Positions 8,286 through 17,205 of a DNA stretch of 64,000 bases are shown piece by piece (position 1 is the stretch's first letter; every line of letters starts with the position of its first letter). The notes under the pieces were generated by a model. That model had not been told where the DNA came from and made no database searches. It saw only the letters and a list, made by a program, of their open reading frames with translations. The position numbers and the translations under genes are program-made. This DNA is from Mesorhizobium caraganae (GTDB lineage: Bacteria; Pseudomonadota; Alphaproteobacteria; Rhizobiales; Rhizobiaceae), in contig NZ_JAFCGY010000010.1 in NCBI RefSeq assembly GCF_016836705.1, positions 62,001-126,000 of the forward strand, written 5' to 3'.

Positions 8286-8306
8286 GTGGGCGGCTCAGCC
8301 GCCCAC
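8286..8306. terminator. Hairpin between convergent bacA and deacetylase genes
   Basis: GTGGGCGGC-TCA-GCCGCCCAC is a perfect 9-bp stem with a 3-nt loop. The loop TCA (8295-8297) is the TGA stop codon of the minus-strand deacetylase gene. There is no T-run, so rho-independent termination is uncertain; it could limit read-through or stabilise both transcripts. Confidence 0.5.
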
Positions 8307-9296
8307 CGCCGCCTGCCGCTCGCCGCCAGGTTCCCGCGCGACATAATCGCGAAAACTGATGCACTCGACATCTGACATGACGCAGGTCTCGCCGGCAAAG
8401 CGTTCCAGCGCGTTCCAGTAGGCGCCGTCATTCATCAGCGTGAAGTGGAAGCTGAGCACCAGCGGAATGCGCTTGCCCTGATATTGTTTGTCGAAGGCGG
8501 CGCGGAACGCCTGATAGGTCCGCTCGCTGAACTCGGCCGCCTGGCTCGGTCGCTCGAAGCCGCCGGAATGGCGGACATAAAGATTGTAGTCCATGGCGAT
8601 CACCGGCCTTGAACTCGGGCCTTCCGGGATCTGCGGCAATGAAAAGCGGGTGAGGCCGCCGGTCGGCGGCTCGACCGGACCTTTCGAAACACCGCTGGCA
8701 TCATAGTGGTAGCCGGCTTCAGGCAGGGCCTCATAGAGTCCTTTGCTGGTCGACAAATAGGGCGCGCGAAAGCCGACAACGGCATGGGCAATATCGTGCC
8801 AGCCGTTGGGTTCCGGCGTGATGCCGTTGATCGAATAGGCGTTCTCCAGAATGCGCTCGAACGAGGCGAATTCCTTCAGCCAGTCGGCCTTGCTCCAGTC
8901 CTTGCCGTCGAAATGGCCGCAGCCATGGCTGGCAATGTCGTGGCCTTCCGACGCGGCGAGCCCGATCTGGTCCAGCCGGTCCGCGACCTCCTGTTTCGAG
9001 GCGGCGAAGCCGATGTTGGATTTGCCCGCGGATTTGCCCGGCGGCGTGTATTCGGCGCGCGTCTGCTGCGACAAGAGGAAGACGCAGGACAGAAAATAGG
9101 TGAAATGCGCGCCGGTGCGCTTGGCCAGCGCCCGGCTGCGCTGCCATTGCGAGATCTCGCGGGCGCTGTCGAACGAGATGATGACTACTTGCTTCGGCTT
9201 GGCCGGGACGGGTGCGGCCGGCGGGTCGGCGAAAGCAGCGCCCGCCGTGGCAAGCACGGCTGTGGAAAACGCAACAACGCGGGACAGAAGAGGCAT
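8295..9296 (-). CDS. Secreted polysaccharide deacetylase-like protein
   Basis: A 333-residue protein with a signal peptide (MPLLSRVVAFSTAVLATAGA, cleavage near AFA) and a NodB-like fold. The sequence has 'VVIISFDSARE' where canonical members have TFDDG, 'DIASHGCGHF' as the H-x3-H metal-binding motif, and 'VVGFRAPYLS' as the R-x-P-Y motif. It therefore keeps metal ligands but has a changed first motif, so activity on a polysaccharide is probable rather than certain. The start is ATG 9296; an upstream in-frame start at 9422 would lie inside palindromic repeat C1. Convergent with bacA. Confidence 0.82.
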   Translation of the reverse strand: MPLLSRVVAFSTAVLATAGAAFADPPAAPVPAKPKQVVIISFDSAREISQWQRSRALAKRTGAHFTYFLSCVFLLSQQTRAEYTPPGKSAGKSNIGFAASKQEVADRLDQIGLAASEGHDIASHGCGHFDGKDWSKADWLKEFASFERILENAYSINGITPEPNGWHDIAHAVVGFRAPYLSTSKGLYEALPEAGYHYDASGVSKGPVEPPTGGLTRFSLPQIPEGPSSRPVIAMDYNLYVRHSGGFERPSQAAEFSERTYQAFRAAFDKQYQGKRIPLVLSFHFTLMNDGAYWNALERFAGETCVMSDVECISFRDYVAREPGGERQAAVGG

Positions 9297-9372
9297 CGGC
9301 TGTTCTGGGCTTGATCGGAGGCAGTCAAAGCCGGCTATCGGCAAAATGTGGCGTGGGTGCGGTCGGTGCCCG

Positions 9373-9420
9373 GAGCATGATCCCGAAAGTGGAGGCCGGT
9401 TTTCGGAAAAGATCATGCTC
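9373..9420. repeat. Palindromic repeat, family C copy 1
   Basis: GAGCATGATC at 9373-9382 and GATCATGCTC at 9411-9420 are the ends of an imperfect hairpin with inner arms CCGAAA/TTTCGG. A run of six A follows at 9421. This is a familiar rhizobial palindrome; a second copy is at 32782-32826. Confidence 0.88.
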
Positions 9421-9587
9421 AAAAAAGGAAATGGAGCCCCATCCCGACCCCGTCGGGATGGAACAGGCTCCAGCCGCCTGCCCGGCGATTAGCCGATTTT
9501 CCTGCCCAGCCCCTTCCATGCCGACAAAATTTCGCTAAAACGCGGGCTCAAGAAGCGCCCCTGTTGGGGCAGCAATGGTTTTGATTG

Positions 9588-10250
9588 ATGTCCGACGACA
9601 GTTTTATCCGCGAAGTCAACGACGAGATCCGTCGCGAGCAGGCGCAGGCGCTGTGGGACCGTTTCGGTCCGGCGATCCTTGGCCTTGCCATCCTGGTGGT
9701 GCTCGGCACCGCCGCCTTCGTCGGCTACCGCTATTGGGACGAGAGCCGCGCCAACCGCTCCGGCGATGCCTTCTCGCAGGCGCTGAAGCTTGCCAATGAC
9801 GGCAAGAGCGACGATGCGCTGACCGCGCTTCAGCAGCTGGAAAAGGATGGCTACGGCGCCTATCCGCTGCTCGCCCGCATGCGCGCGGCAACCGTCAAGG
9901 CCGACAAGGGCGACTTTGCCGCCGCCGTCGCCGATTTCGACGGCGTCGCCGCCGACACCGCCATTCCCCAGGGCATTCGCGACATGGCGCGCCTGCGGGC
10001 AGCCCTGCTGCTCGTCGACCACGGCTCCTTCGCCGACGTCTCCAGCCGCGTCGAGGCGCTCACCGCCGACAACAACACGCTGCGCCACACGGCGCGCGAA
10101 GCGCTCGGCCTTGCCGCCTGGAAGGAAGGCAAGACCCAGGACGCACTGAAACTGTTCGACCAGATCGCGGCCGATGACGGCGCCCCGCGCAATGCGCGCC
10201 AGCGGGCCACCTTGATGTCGGAACTGATCCGCGGCTCGGGCGCGTCATGA
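9588..10250 (+). CDS. YfgM-like TPR membrane protein
   Basis: A 220-residue protein with a cytoplasmic N-terminus (MSDDSFIREVNDEIRREQAQ), one membrane segment near residues 28-47 (FGPAILGLAILVVLGTAAFVG), and a periplasmic tetratricopeptide-like domain. This is the layout of the YfgM family, an ancillary SecYEG/periplasmic chaperone partner. The context supports it: in enterobacteria yfgM lies just upstream of bamB and der, and here der follows after 82 bp but bamB is absent from between them. ATG 9588 is preferred over the TTG at 9585. Confidence 0.85.
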   Translation: MSDDSFIREVNDEIRREQAQALWDRFGPAILGLAILVVLGTAAFVGYRYWDESRANRSGDAFSQALKLANDGKSDDALTALQQLEKDGYGAYPLLARMRAATVKADKGDFAAAVADFDGVAADTAIPQGIRDMARLRAALLLVDHGSFADVSSRVEALTADNNTLRHTAREALGLAAWKEGKTQDALKLFDQIAADDGAPRNARQRATLMSELIRGSGAS

Positions 10251-10332
10251 TACGCTTCGCCCAAAGCCTGCCCTCGGGCCTGACCCAAGGGTGCGCTGCG
10301 GTTTGGGCGATGACATGGATGACGAGGGCCGG

Positions 10333-11766
10333 ATGAGCTTCAAAGTCGCCATTATCGGCCGGCCCAATGTCGGCAAATCGACGCTTTTCAACCGGCTGGT
10401 GGGAAGGAAGCTGGCGCTTGTCGACGACACGCCGGGCGTCACCCGCGACCGTCGCGTCCACGCGGCCAAACTCTATGACCTGCATTTCGATGTCATCGAC
10501 ACTGCCGGTTTCGAGGACGCGGCCGCCTCGACACTGCCCGGCCGCATGCGGGCGCAGACCGAGATCGCCATCCGCGAAGCCGACCTGATCTTCTTCACCA
10601 TCGACGCCAAGTCCGGCCTGCTGCCTGACGACCGCACCTTTGCCGAGATCGTTCGCAAGTCCGGCAAGCCGGTGGTGCTGGTCGCCAACAAGGCCGAGGC
10701 CAAGGGCGCCCAGGGCGGTATGCTGGAAGCCTGGGAGCTGGGCCTGGGCGAGCCGATCCCGGTCTCGGCCGAGCACGGCCAGGGCATGCCCGACCTGCGC
10801 GACGCTGTCATCGAAGCCCTTGGTGAGAAGCGCGCATTCGACGAGGAAGAGGACGACGCCGAGGAAGAGGTCGCCGCCAGCGAGGTTTTGATCGGCGAGG
10901 ACATCACCGATCCCGATGCCGAGCCCGCCTATGACGACACCAAGCCGATGCGCATCGCCGTCGTCGGCCGCCCCAATGCCGGCAAGTCGACGCTGATCAA
11001 CGCGCTGATCGGCGAGGAACGGCTGCTGACCGGCCCGGAAGCCGGCATCACCCGCGATTCCATCTCTGTCGACTGGGACTGGCATGGTCGGCGGCTGAAG
11101 CTGTTCGACACCGCCGGCATGCGCCGCAAGGCCAGGATCCACGAAAAGCTGGAAGTGATGTCGGTGCAGGACGGCCTGCGCGCCATCCGCTTTGCCGAGA
11201 TCGTCATTATCGTGCTCGACGCCACCATCCCCTTCGAGAAGCAGGACCTGCAGATCGCCGACCTGATCATCAGGGAGGGCAGGGCGCCGGTCATCGCCTT
11301 CAACAAATGGGACCTGATCGACAATCCGCAGGAGCTGCTGGCCGAGTTGCGCGAAAAGACCGGGCGGCTCTTGCCGCAGGTACGCGGCATCCAGGCGGTG
11401 ACGGTTTCGGCCGAGACCGGGCGCGGCCTCGACAAGCTGATGGATGCCGTCATCAAGACGCACAAGGTGTGGAACAGCCGCGTTTCCACCGGCAAGCTCA
11501 ACCGCTGGCTGGAAGGCATACTGGCGCATCATCCGCCGCCCGCCGTTGCGGGCCGCCGGCTCAAGGTCAAATATGTGACGCAAGCCAAGACGCGGCCGCC
11601 GGGCTTTGTCGTCCAGTGCTCGCGGCCCGACGCGATGCCGCAATCCTACGTCCGCTATCTCTCCAACAGCCTGCGCGAAGCCTTCGACATGCCGGGCGTG
11701 CCGATCAGGATAGCGCTGCGCACTTCGGACAACCCGTTCGCGGGGAGAGCGAACAAGCGCAAGTGA
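10333..11766 (+). CDS. der: Ribosome biogenesis GTPase Der (EngA)
   Basis: A 477-residue protein with two tandem GTPase domains and a C-terminal KH-like domain, the unique architecture of Der. The first P-loop GRPNVGKST is at residues 9-17 with 'DTAGFED' as G3 and 'NKAE' as G4; the second P-loop GRPNAGKST begins near residue 212 with 'DTAGMRRKARI' and 'NKWD'. An acidic linker (EEEDDAEEEV) joins the domains. Der acts in late assembly of the 50S ribosomal subunit and is essential. ATG 10333 gives the conserved start MSFKVAIIGRPN. Probably cotranscribed with the upstream YfgM-like gene. Confidence 0.97.
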   Translation: MSFKVAIIGRPNVGKSTLFNRLVGRKLALVDDTPGVTRDRRVHAAKLYDLHFDVIDTAGFEDAAASTLPGRMRAQTEIAIREADLIFFTIDAKSGLLPDDRTFAEIVRKSGKPVVLVANKAEAKGAQGGMLEAWELGLGEPIPVSAEHGQGMPDLRDAVIEALGEKRAFDEEEDDAEEEVAASEVLIGEDITDPDAEPAYDDTKPMRIAVVGRPNAGKSTLINALIGEERLLTGPEAGITRDSISVDWDWHGRRLKLFDTAGMRRKARIHEKLEVMSVQDGLRAIRFAEIVIIVLDATIPFEKQDLQIADLIIREGRAPVIAFNKWDLIDNPQELLAELREKTGRLLPQVRGIQAVTVSAETGRGLDKLMDAVIKTHKVWNSRVSTGKLNRWLEGILAHHPPPAVAGRRLKVKYVTQAKTRPPGFVVQCSRPDAMPQSYVRYLSNSLREAFDMPGVPIRIALRTSDNPFAGRANKRK

Positions 11767-11787
11767 GCGATGGTGGTTGGCCGAAGC

Positions 11788-11974
11788 TTCGTCATCCTAG
11801 GGCGGAGCAGGAGCGAAGCTCCGTCGCGGAGACCCTAGGATCCATGCCGTTACCTTTGCCGAAGAATACAGCGGAGTAGAATTTCTTCACCGCAGCATCG
11901 TTCAGAAGTCGCGGCATGGATCCTCGGGTCTGCGCCTCGTCGCTACGCTCCTTGCTTCGCCCGTGGATGACGAA
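11788..11974. repeat. Palindromic repeat pair, family E copy 1
   Basis: TTCGTCATCC (11788-11797) and GGATGACGAA (11965-11974) bound an inverted pair; internal arms carry 'GGATCCATGCCG' on the left and 'CGGCATGGATCC' on the right. It fills the space between der and the convergent LysR gene. A related pair is at 48130-48305. Confidence 0.88.
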
Positions 11975-11998
11975 GTGATGGGCGTTTCGGCCAAGAGC

Positions 11999-12907
11999 CT
12001 AAGCGACCTCCCTCAGCCGCGCACCCTGCGGCAGCGCCTCTATCGCCGCCTGCAACAATATGTCCGCCAGCCGCGCCGCAACCGGATCCAGTTCGGCGTC
12101 CTTCTGGTGCAGCACCAGCGCCATTGTCGGCAGCGCGGGCAAACCGAGCAGCTGCGGCGCCATCGCCCTGACATTGGCCGGCAGGCCGATATCTGTGCGG
12201 ATCGTCAGCCCCAGCCCCGCCGCCACAGCCGCCCAGATGCCGCCGAGGCTGGGGCTGGAGAAGGCCATCCGCCACGGCAGACCGGCGCGGTCCAGCGTTT
12301 CCGTCGTCACCGTGCGCAACAGGCAGGGGGCTTCCAGCGCCACCAGCGGCAGCGCCTCGCCCTCGCGCAGGCTGGTCTCGATCAGCTTGGCCGGGCCGAT
12401 CCAGCGCAACTGCGCATCGCCGACATGCCGGCTGTAGGGCAGCGCCTGGCCGCTGTCCCAGGCCAGCGCAATGTCGAGGTTGCCTGATGTGATCCTCTCG
12501 GCAAGTTCATAGCTGCGTCCAATCCTGGCCTCGATCTTGACCTTGGGGTGCGCGCGGGCGAAGCGCCCGAGCACCTCCGGCAACACCGCCTCGCCAAAAT
12601 CCTCCTGCAGGCCAAGCCTGACCCAGCCTTCCAGTTCGACGTCGTGGATGGCGGAGGCCGCCTCGTCGTTCAACTCGAGCAGCCGCCTGGCATAGCCGAG
12701 CATGGTCTCGCCGGCTTCGGTCAGCGCCAGGCCTCGGCCTGACTTGCGGAAGATCGGCGTCGCCGCCTGCTCCTCCAGCTTCTTCAGTTGCGCGCTGACC
12801 GCCGAGGTCGAGCGTCCGAGCCGGTCGGCGGCCTTGGCGAAGCTGCCGAGTTCCATGCCGGTGACGAAGCTTCTGAGGACATCGAGGTCGAAGGTTACGC
12901 GCCGCAT
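11999..12907 (-). CDS. LysR-family regulator
   Basis: A 302-residue LysR regulator. The helix-turn-helix region reads 'LDVLRSFVTGMELGSFAKAA' then 'STSAVSAQLKKLEEQ'; the effector domain has 'VRLGLQEDFGEAVLPEVL' and 'LDIALAWDSGQ', the last a common pattern in regulators of transporters and amine/acid metabolism. The start is ATG 12907. It is divergent from the MFS gene at 13024, and a 26-bp near-palindrome (12942-12967) lies in the shared promoter region. It probably controls that MFS gene and itself. Confidence 0.92.
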   Translation of the reverse strand: MRRVTFDLDVLRSFVTGMELGSFAKAADRLGRSTSAVSAQLKKLEEQAATPIFRKSGRGLALTEAGETMLGYARRLLELNDEAASAIHDVELEGWVRLGLQEDFGEAVLPEVLGRFARAHPKVKIEARIGRSYELAERITSGNLDIALAWDSGQALPYSRHVGDAQLRWIGPAKLIETSLREGEALPLVALEAPCLLRTVTTETLDRAGLPWRMAFSSPSLGGIWAAVAAGLGLTIRTDIGLPANVRAMAPQLLGLPALPTMALVLHQKDAELDPVAARLADILLQAAIEALPQGARLREVA

Positions 12908-12941
12908 GGAACAATCCTGCTTTTCGGGAATAATAGTCAAA

Positions 12942-12967
12942 AACTTCCCGATATTCGGGATGAAGTT
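12942..12967. promoter_or_regulatory. LysR-type operator candidate
   Basis: A 26-bp near-palindrome with outer arms AACTTC/GAAGTT and inner arms CCCGA-tat-TCGGG, midway between the divergent LysR and MFS genes. Size and position fit a LysR recognition site. A partial echo (TTTTCGGGAA) precedes it at about 12921-12930. Confidence 0.55.
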
Positions 12968-13023
12968 ATGGCGGTAAAGACGAGGCGTCAAGGGTTCGGA
13001 AGGGCCATTACAGGAGTTCCACC

Positions 13024-14337
13024 ATGTCGATTGCCGACGCAAATTGTGAGCAACGCCGGATTGGTCGAGCAGCCGCCGTCACCGCCATTTCGAAGGCCGA
13101 ACGATTTCGCGCCAATCATCGCTGGAAGGTGCTCGGCATCGGCGTTGCCGCCAATGCCAGTTTCTCCGCCACCTTCGCCGGCATACCGGCGGCAGCGGTG
13201 TTTCTGCGCTCGGGCTATCAGCTCTCCAACGGCAATCTCGGCCTCGTCCTCGGCCTCCTCGGCCTGGGCGTCGCCTTGAGCGAACTGCCCTGGGGCCTGC
13301 TCACCGACCGCTGGGGCGATCGCGGCGTGCTGTTGACCGGGCTCGGCGCGACGGCGGCCTGGCTTGCGCTGATGGCGTTGTTCATCGTGCCGTCGGCTAC
13401 TTATCTGCCTGGCGTTGCGATGCTGGCCGCATGCCTTCTCGTCACCGGCCTGCTCGGCGGCAGCGTCAACGGTTCCAGCGGCCGCGCCATCATGGCCTGG
13501 CTCCATGAGGGCGAGCGTGGTTTTGCGATGAGCATCAGGCAGACGGCGGTGCCGCTCGGCGGCGGGCTCGGCGCGCTGGTCCTGCCGTCGCTGGCCTCAG
13601 CCCATGGCTTCTCGGCGGTCTTCGGGCTGCTGGCCGCCGTGAACGCAGTCTCGGCGCTGTTTGCCTGGCGCTGGCTGCATCAACCGCCGGAAGCCGACCC
13701 GGAGATCGACAATGCCGGAGGCATTGCGACGACAAAGCCGGCCGGCCCGGCGCCGCTGCGCAATGTCGAGGTCTGGCGCATCGCCACCGCCATCGGCCTG
13801 ATTTGCTTTCCGCAGGTGGCGGTGCTGACCTTCGCCTCCGTCTTCCTGCACGACTTCGCCGGCATGGGCACGCTGACGATCAGCGCCAGCCTTGCCGCGG
13901 TGCAGACCGGCGCCATGGTCATGCGCGTCTGGAGCGGTCGCTTCACCGACCGCCATGGCAACCGCCGCTGGTTCCTGCGCCTCTGCAGCATGACGAGCGC
14001 GCTTGGCTTTGCGGCTCTCGGCCTGCTGGTCCTGGCGGCTGCTGCCACGCCGGGCGCGCACGCTGCGCTGATGCCGGCGATCGCGGTGCTGCTGGTCGTT
14101 GCCGGCATCTCGGTCTCGGCCTGGCATGGCGTCGCCTACACCGAGCTCGCCACGCTGGCCGGCGCCAGCCGCGCCGGAACCGCGCTCGGCCTTGCCAACA
14201 GCTTCGTCTTCATCGCCTTCTTCGTGGTGCCGACAGCCATTCCGGCATTGCTGCTCGTCTGGTCGTGGCCAGGCGTCTGGCTGGTCGGAGCGCTCTGCGC
14301 ACTCATCGCCTGGCCAATCCTGCTGCGGCCGAACTGA
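13024..14337 (+). CDS. MFS transporter
   Basis: A 437-residue major facilitator with about 12 membrane segments. The loop 2-3 signature 'GLLTDRWGDRGVLL' (G-x3-D-R-x-G-x-R) is clear, and the mirrored 'GRFTDRHGNRRWFL' motif occurs in the second half. The segment 'SIRQTAVPLGGGLGALVLPS' is typical of antiporters that exchange small solutes. Ribosome site AGGAG precedes ATG 13024. It is divergent from a LysR gene and probably under its control. Substrate is unknown; a drug or organic-anion exporter is possible. Confidence 0.9.
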   Translation: MSIADANCEQRRIGRAAAVTAISKAERFRANHRWKVLGIGVAANASFSATFAGIPAAAVFLRSGYQLSNGNLGLVLGLLGLGVALSELPWGLLTDRWGDRGVLLTGLGATAAWLALMALFIVPSATYLPGVAMLAACLLVTGLLGGSVNGSSGRAIMAWLHEGERGFAMSIRQTAVPLGGGLGALVLPSLASAHGFSAVFGLLAAVNAVSALFAWRWLHQPPEADPEIDNAGGIATTKPAGPAPLRNVEVWRIATAIGLICFPQVAVLTFASVFLHDFAGMGTLTISASLAAVQTGAMVMRVWSGRFTDRHGNRRWFLRLCSMTSALGFAALGLLVLAAAATPGAHAALMPAIAVLLVVAGISVSAWHGVAYTELATLAGASRAGTALGLANSFVFIAFFVVPTAIPALLLVWSWPGVWLVGALCALIAWPILLRPN

Positions 14338-14475
14338 CCACTTTGACGGACCCGCGAACGGCGTTCCATTCCGGAGCAGTTTGAAAAAACACCATCGTTA
14401 ACGTTAACCCCGCATCAAGGTTAATGCTTCATTTTGGCTCTCCAGTGGCTCAGTGGCGTTTCTGGAGAGTTCCCC

Positions 14476-15660
14476 GTGCATCGACGTGTCTTGAAGCGGC
14501 TGGCTGCCGCCGCCGGTGAGAAAAAACGTTCGTTCGTATCGCCATTGGTCATCGGGATCGGCATCTGGATCGGCTTTCCGACCGTCGTGGCCTACCAGGA
14601 CATGGGCAGCCTGATTTCCGGCCTCGAAGCGTCGGGCAGCCGCTGGAATTCCTATGTCGAGCGTTCCGTCGCCGGTTCGGTCCATGCCGCTGAAATGCCT
14701 TTCATCGATTCCGTCACCACCGGTTCGCTTTCGGGCTCGGGCGTGCGCCTGCCCGGCGTTGGCAAGGTCTCGTTTCGCGGCAAGGGCAATGTCGCCGGCG
14801 TCACGCCCGACGAGGACCGCATCATGCGCGCCGACAAGAAAGGCCGCATCATCCAGGTCTCGCCGGTTGCGCCGCCGAAGAACTTCAATGCCGGCTCGAT
14901 CTTCCAGCGCACCTCTTCGCTGCTGCGGCCGAGTATGGACAGCGGCCTGAAGCTGGCCTTCGCCAAACCCGGCATCAAGGGCAAGGAAATCCAGATCGCC
15001 CAGGCCTTCCATACCAATGTGGACAAGAAGCCGGATCCCGGCGTGCCGGCCATGCTTGCCGCCCTCGTCAACAATGACAAGCCGGACGTGCTGGCCACCG
15101 CCTATGCCCAGGCCGAACCCGACTACGCCAAGGCCTCGCCCTTCGAGGCGTTGCTGCAGGACGAGGAGCCGAACAGCGGGCGCTTCATTCCGCCGATGGC
15201 CAAGGGCGATCACTCGTGGATCCAGAACCCGCTGCCGGCCAGCGTCTTCTCCGAGAAGGAGCAGGCCTGCCTTGCCAACGGCATCTATTTCGAGGCGCGC
15301 GGCGAATCCGTACGCGGCCAGGCCGCAGTCGCGCAGGTCATCCTCAACCGCGTCCGCAATCCGGCCTATCCGAATTCGATCTGCGGCGTCGTCTACCAGA
15401 ACGACAACTGGCTGAACCGCTGCCAGTTCTCCTTCGCCTGCGACGGCCGCAAGAAGCGCATCGAGAGCCCCGCCAACTACAAGGTGGCGCAGGATGTCGC
15501 CATGGCGGTCACCGCCGGCAAGATCTTCATTCCGGAAGTCGGCTCATCGACCCATTACTACGCCAACTACGTCCATCCGGGCTGGGCCCGCACGATGCAG
15601 AAGATGACCAAGATCGGCCTGCATATCTTCTACCGCACCTATGGCGGCGGCTGGAGCTGA
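14476..15660 (+). CDS. SleB-family cell-wall hydrolase
   Basis: A 394-residue protein with an N-terminal membrane segment (SPLVIGIGIWIGFPTVVAY), a long low-complexity linker and a C-terminal SleB-type hydrolase domain from about residue 265: 'ACLANGIYFEARGESVRGQA', 'QVILNRVRNP', 'CQFSFACDG' and 'STHYYANYVHPGWA'. The EARGE glutamate is the probable catalytic acid. In non-sporeformers this domain acts on peptidoglycan in the periplasm. The start is GTG 14476, with GGAGAG at 7-nt spacing; TTG 14434 is an alternative. It precedes the atp operon but has a separate transcript, since a promoter for atp lies in between. Confidence 0.9.
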   Translation: MHRRVLKRLAAAAGEKKRSFVSPLVIGIGIWIGFPTVVAYQDMGSLISGLEASGSRWNSYVERSVAGSVHAAEMPFIDSVTTGSLSGSGVRLPGVGKVSFRGKGNVAGVTPDEDRIMRADKKGRIIQVSPVAPPKNFNAGSIFQRTSSLLRPSMDSGLKLAFAKPGIKGKEIQIAQAFHTNVDKKPDPGVPAMLAALVNNDKPDVLATAYAQAEPDYAKASPFEALLQDEEPNSGRFIPPMAKGDHSWIQNPLPASVFSEKEQACLANGIYFEARGESVRGQAAVAQVILNRVRNPAYPNSICGVVYQNDNWLNRCQFSFACDGRKKRIESPANYKVAQDVAMAVTAGKIFIPEVGSSTHYYANYVHPGWARTMQKMTKIGLHIFYRTYGGGWS

Positions 15661-15838
15661 GCCGTTCGGGCTGCCGTCTGTTACGAGCCGCAAAAGCCGC
15701 CGGGCGCCGTAATCGGACGCCGGTCGCCGGACGGATTCGGGGCATGTGCCGACCCCATAGTGCCGGGCACGATGTCGCACCTCGGCAAGAGATTGATTTC
15801 ATTAGAAAAAATACATGACTTTGAAGTCCCGCCCGTGG

Positions 15839-15867
15839 CTTGACGGGCGCGGACCCTCTAACTATGT
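15839..15867 (+). promoter_or_regulatory. Sigma-70 promoter of the atp F0 operon
   Basis: CTTGAC (15839-15844), a 17-nt spacer and CTATGT (15862-15867) match the rhizobial housekeeping promoter form CTTGAC-N17-CTATAT at all but one base. It is 57 bp upstream of atpI and the only such match in the 264-bp gap. Confidence 0.7.
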
Positions 15868-15924
15868 TGCCGGCGACTTTAGAAGCGGACGGACGGTAAC
15901 GGTCTGACCGGGCAGGGGGGTTCG

Positions 15925-16317
15925 ATGGCCGACAAGAATGGGCCACACGGAACCGGAGAAACCGGCCGCGGCAGCAAGCATGAAGCCGACATCCGCGACG
16001 AAGAACTCGAGCGCCGCCGGCGCGAGCTTGGAGCATCGCTTGCGACAAGACGGCCGGATCGGCTAGAGGGGAATGACGGCGCGAAGGCGACGGCCGGATA
16101 TGGCCAGGCGCTCAAACTGTCCAGCGAGTTCATCGCCGGAATAGTGGTGGGTGTGGGCCTTGGCTGGTTTCTGGATCGTGTGGCGGGAACCTCGCCATGG
16201 GGTCTGGTCGTCGGCTTGTTGCTGGGCTTTGGCGCCGGCGTGCTCAATGTCCTGCGTTCGGCAGGTGTTGTGGCGGAATTCGGAAAAAGCGAGAAGTCGC
16301 GCGATCCGAAAGAATGA
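15925..16317 (+). CDS. atpI: ATP synthase protein I
   Basis: A 130-residue protein at the head of the F0 operon: a charged N-terminal half ('DEELERRRRELGASL') followed by two membrane helices (about residues 67-88 and 92-110, 'GIVVGVGLGWFLDRVAG' and 'GLVVGLLLGFGAGVLNVL'). This is the AtpI layout in alphaproteobacteria. AtpI assists c-ring assembly in the inner membrane and is not part of the finished enzyme. Position directly upstream of atpB confirms it. Confidence 0.93.
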   Translation: MADKNGPHGTGETGRGSKHEADIRDEELERRRRELGASLATRRPDRLEGNDGAKATAGYGQALKLSSEFIAGIVVGVGLGWFLDRVAGTSPWGLVVGLLLGFGAGVLNVLRSAGVVAEFGKSEKSRDPKE

Positions 16318-16379
16318 ACCGGCGCCGTTAATGGCGCATAAGGACACTGAGGCCGTTCGCGGCTTTGACGGGGATGTAA

Positions 16380-17138
16380 ATGGCTGCTGACAAGGTCGAT
16401 CCGATCCACCAGTTCCATATCGTCAAGCTGATTCCGATCAACGTCGGCGGCTATGACCTGTCCTTCACCAATTCGGCTCTGTTCATGGTCGCGACCGTGC
16501 TCGTCGCATCGGCGTTTCTTTACCTCTCTACCTCCAGCCGCAGCCTTATTCCCGGGCGCCTGCAGTCGGTCTCGGAAATGGGCTACGAGTTCGTTTCCAA
16601 CATGCTGCGCGACGCCGCCGGAACGCAAGGGATGAAGTTCTTCCCCTTCGTGTTCTCGCTGTTCATGTTTGTCCTTGTCGCCAACCTGCTTGGCCTTTTC
16701 CCCTACTTCTTCACCGTCACCAGCCACATCATCGTCACCTTCGGCCTCGCCGCCCTTGTGATCGGAACCGTCGTTGTCTACGGCTTCACGAAACACGGCC
16801 TGGGCTTCCTCAAGCTGTTCGTGCCGCATGGCGTTCCGGTCTTCCTGCTGCCGCTGGTGGTGCTGATCGAAGTGATTTCCTTCGTCTCGCGCCCGGTCAG
16901 CCTTTCGGTTCGTCTGTTCGCCAACATGCTGGCCGGCCACATCACGCTGAAGGTGTTTTCGGGCTTTGTCGTCAGCCTCAGCGCGCTGGGCGCCGTCGGC
17001 GTCGCCGGTTCGGTGCTGCCGCTGGCCATGGCGGTCGCGCTGACCGCCCTGGAATTGCTGGTCGCCTTCCTGCAGGCCTACGTCTTTGCCGTGCTGACCT
17101 GCATGTATCTGAACGACGCCCTTCATCCCGGGCACTAA
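16380..17138 (+). CDS. atpB: ATP synthase F0 subunit a
   Basis: A 252-residue polytopic membrane protein. 'SLSVRLFANMLAGH' holds the essential arginine (R178 by count) that faces the c-ring carboxylate, and 'ALTALELLVAFLQAYVFAVL' is the conserved last helix. Subunit a forms the proton half-channels of F0. The gene is 62 bp downstream of atpI and 67 bp upstream of atpE, in the usual alphaproteobacterial order. Confidence 0.98.
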   Translation: MAADKVDPIHQFHIVKLIPINVGGYDLSFTNSALFMVATVLVASAFLYLSTSSRSLIPGRLQSVSEMGYEFVSNMLRDAAGTQGMKFFPFVFSLFMFVLVANLLGLFPYFFTVTSHIIVTFGLAALVIGTVVVYGFTKHGLGFLKLFVPHGVPVFLLPLVVLIEVISFVSRPVSLSVRLFANMLAGHITLKVFSGFVVSLSALGAVGVAGSVLPLAMAVALTALELLVAFLQAYVFAVLTCMYLNDALHPGH

Positions 17139-17205
17139 TCGAGAGTTTCCGGCATCTTCGCCGGATGGAATTGCAACGGAATTACAGATCCAAAGGAGTT
17201 TTAAA

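Noticed and set aside
9297..9422. Upstream start for the deacetylase at 9422
   Set aside because: The extension lies in repeat C1, and the signal peptide begins at 9296.
10060..11643. A 527-residue open frame antisense to der
   Set aside because: It mirrors the der codons in high-GC DNA, has no family sequence, and der is certain.
14398..14407. TTAACGTTAA before the cell-wall hydrolase as a CtrA site
   Set aside because: The spacing between TTAA boxes does not fit TTAA-N7-TTAA; it is only a short palindrome.
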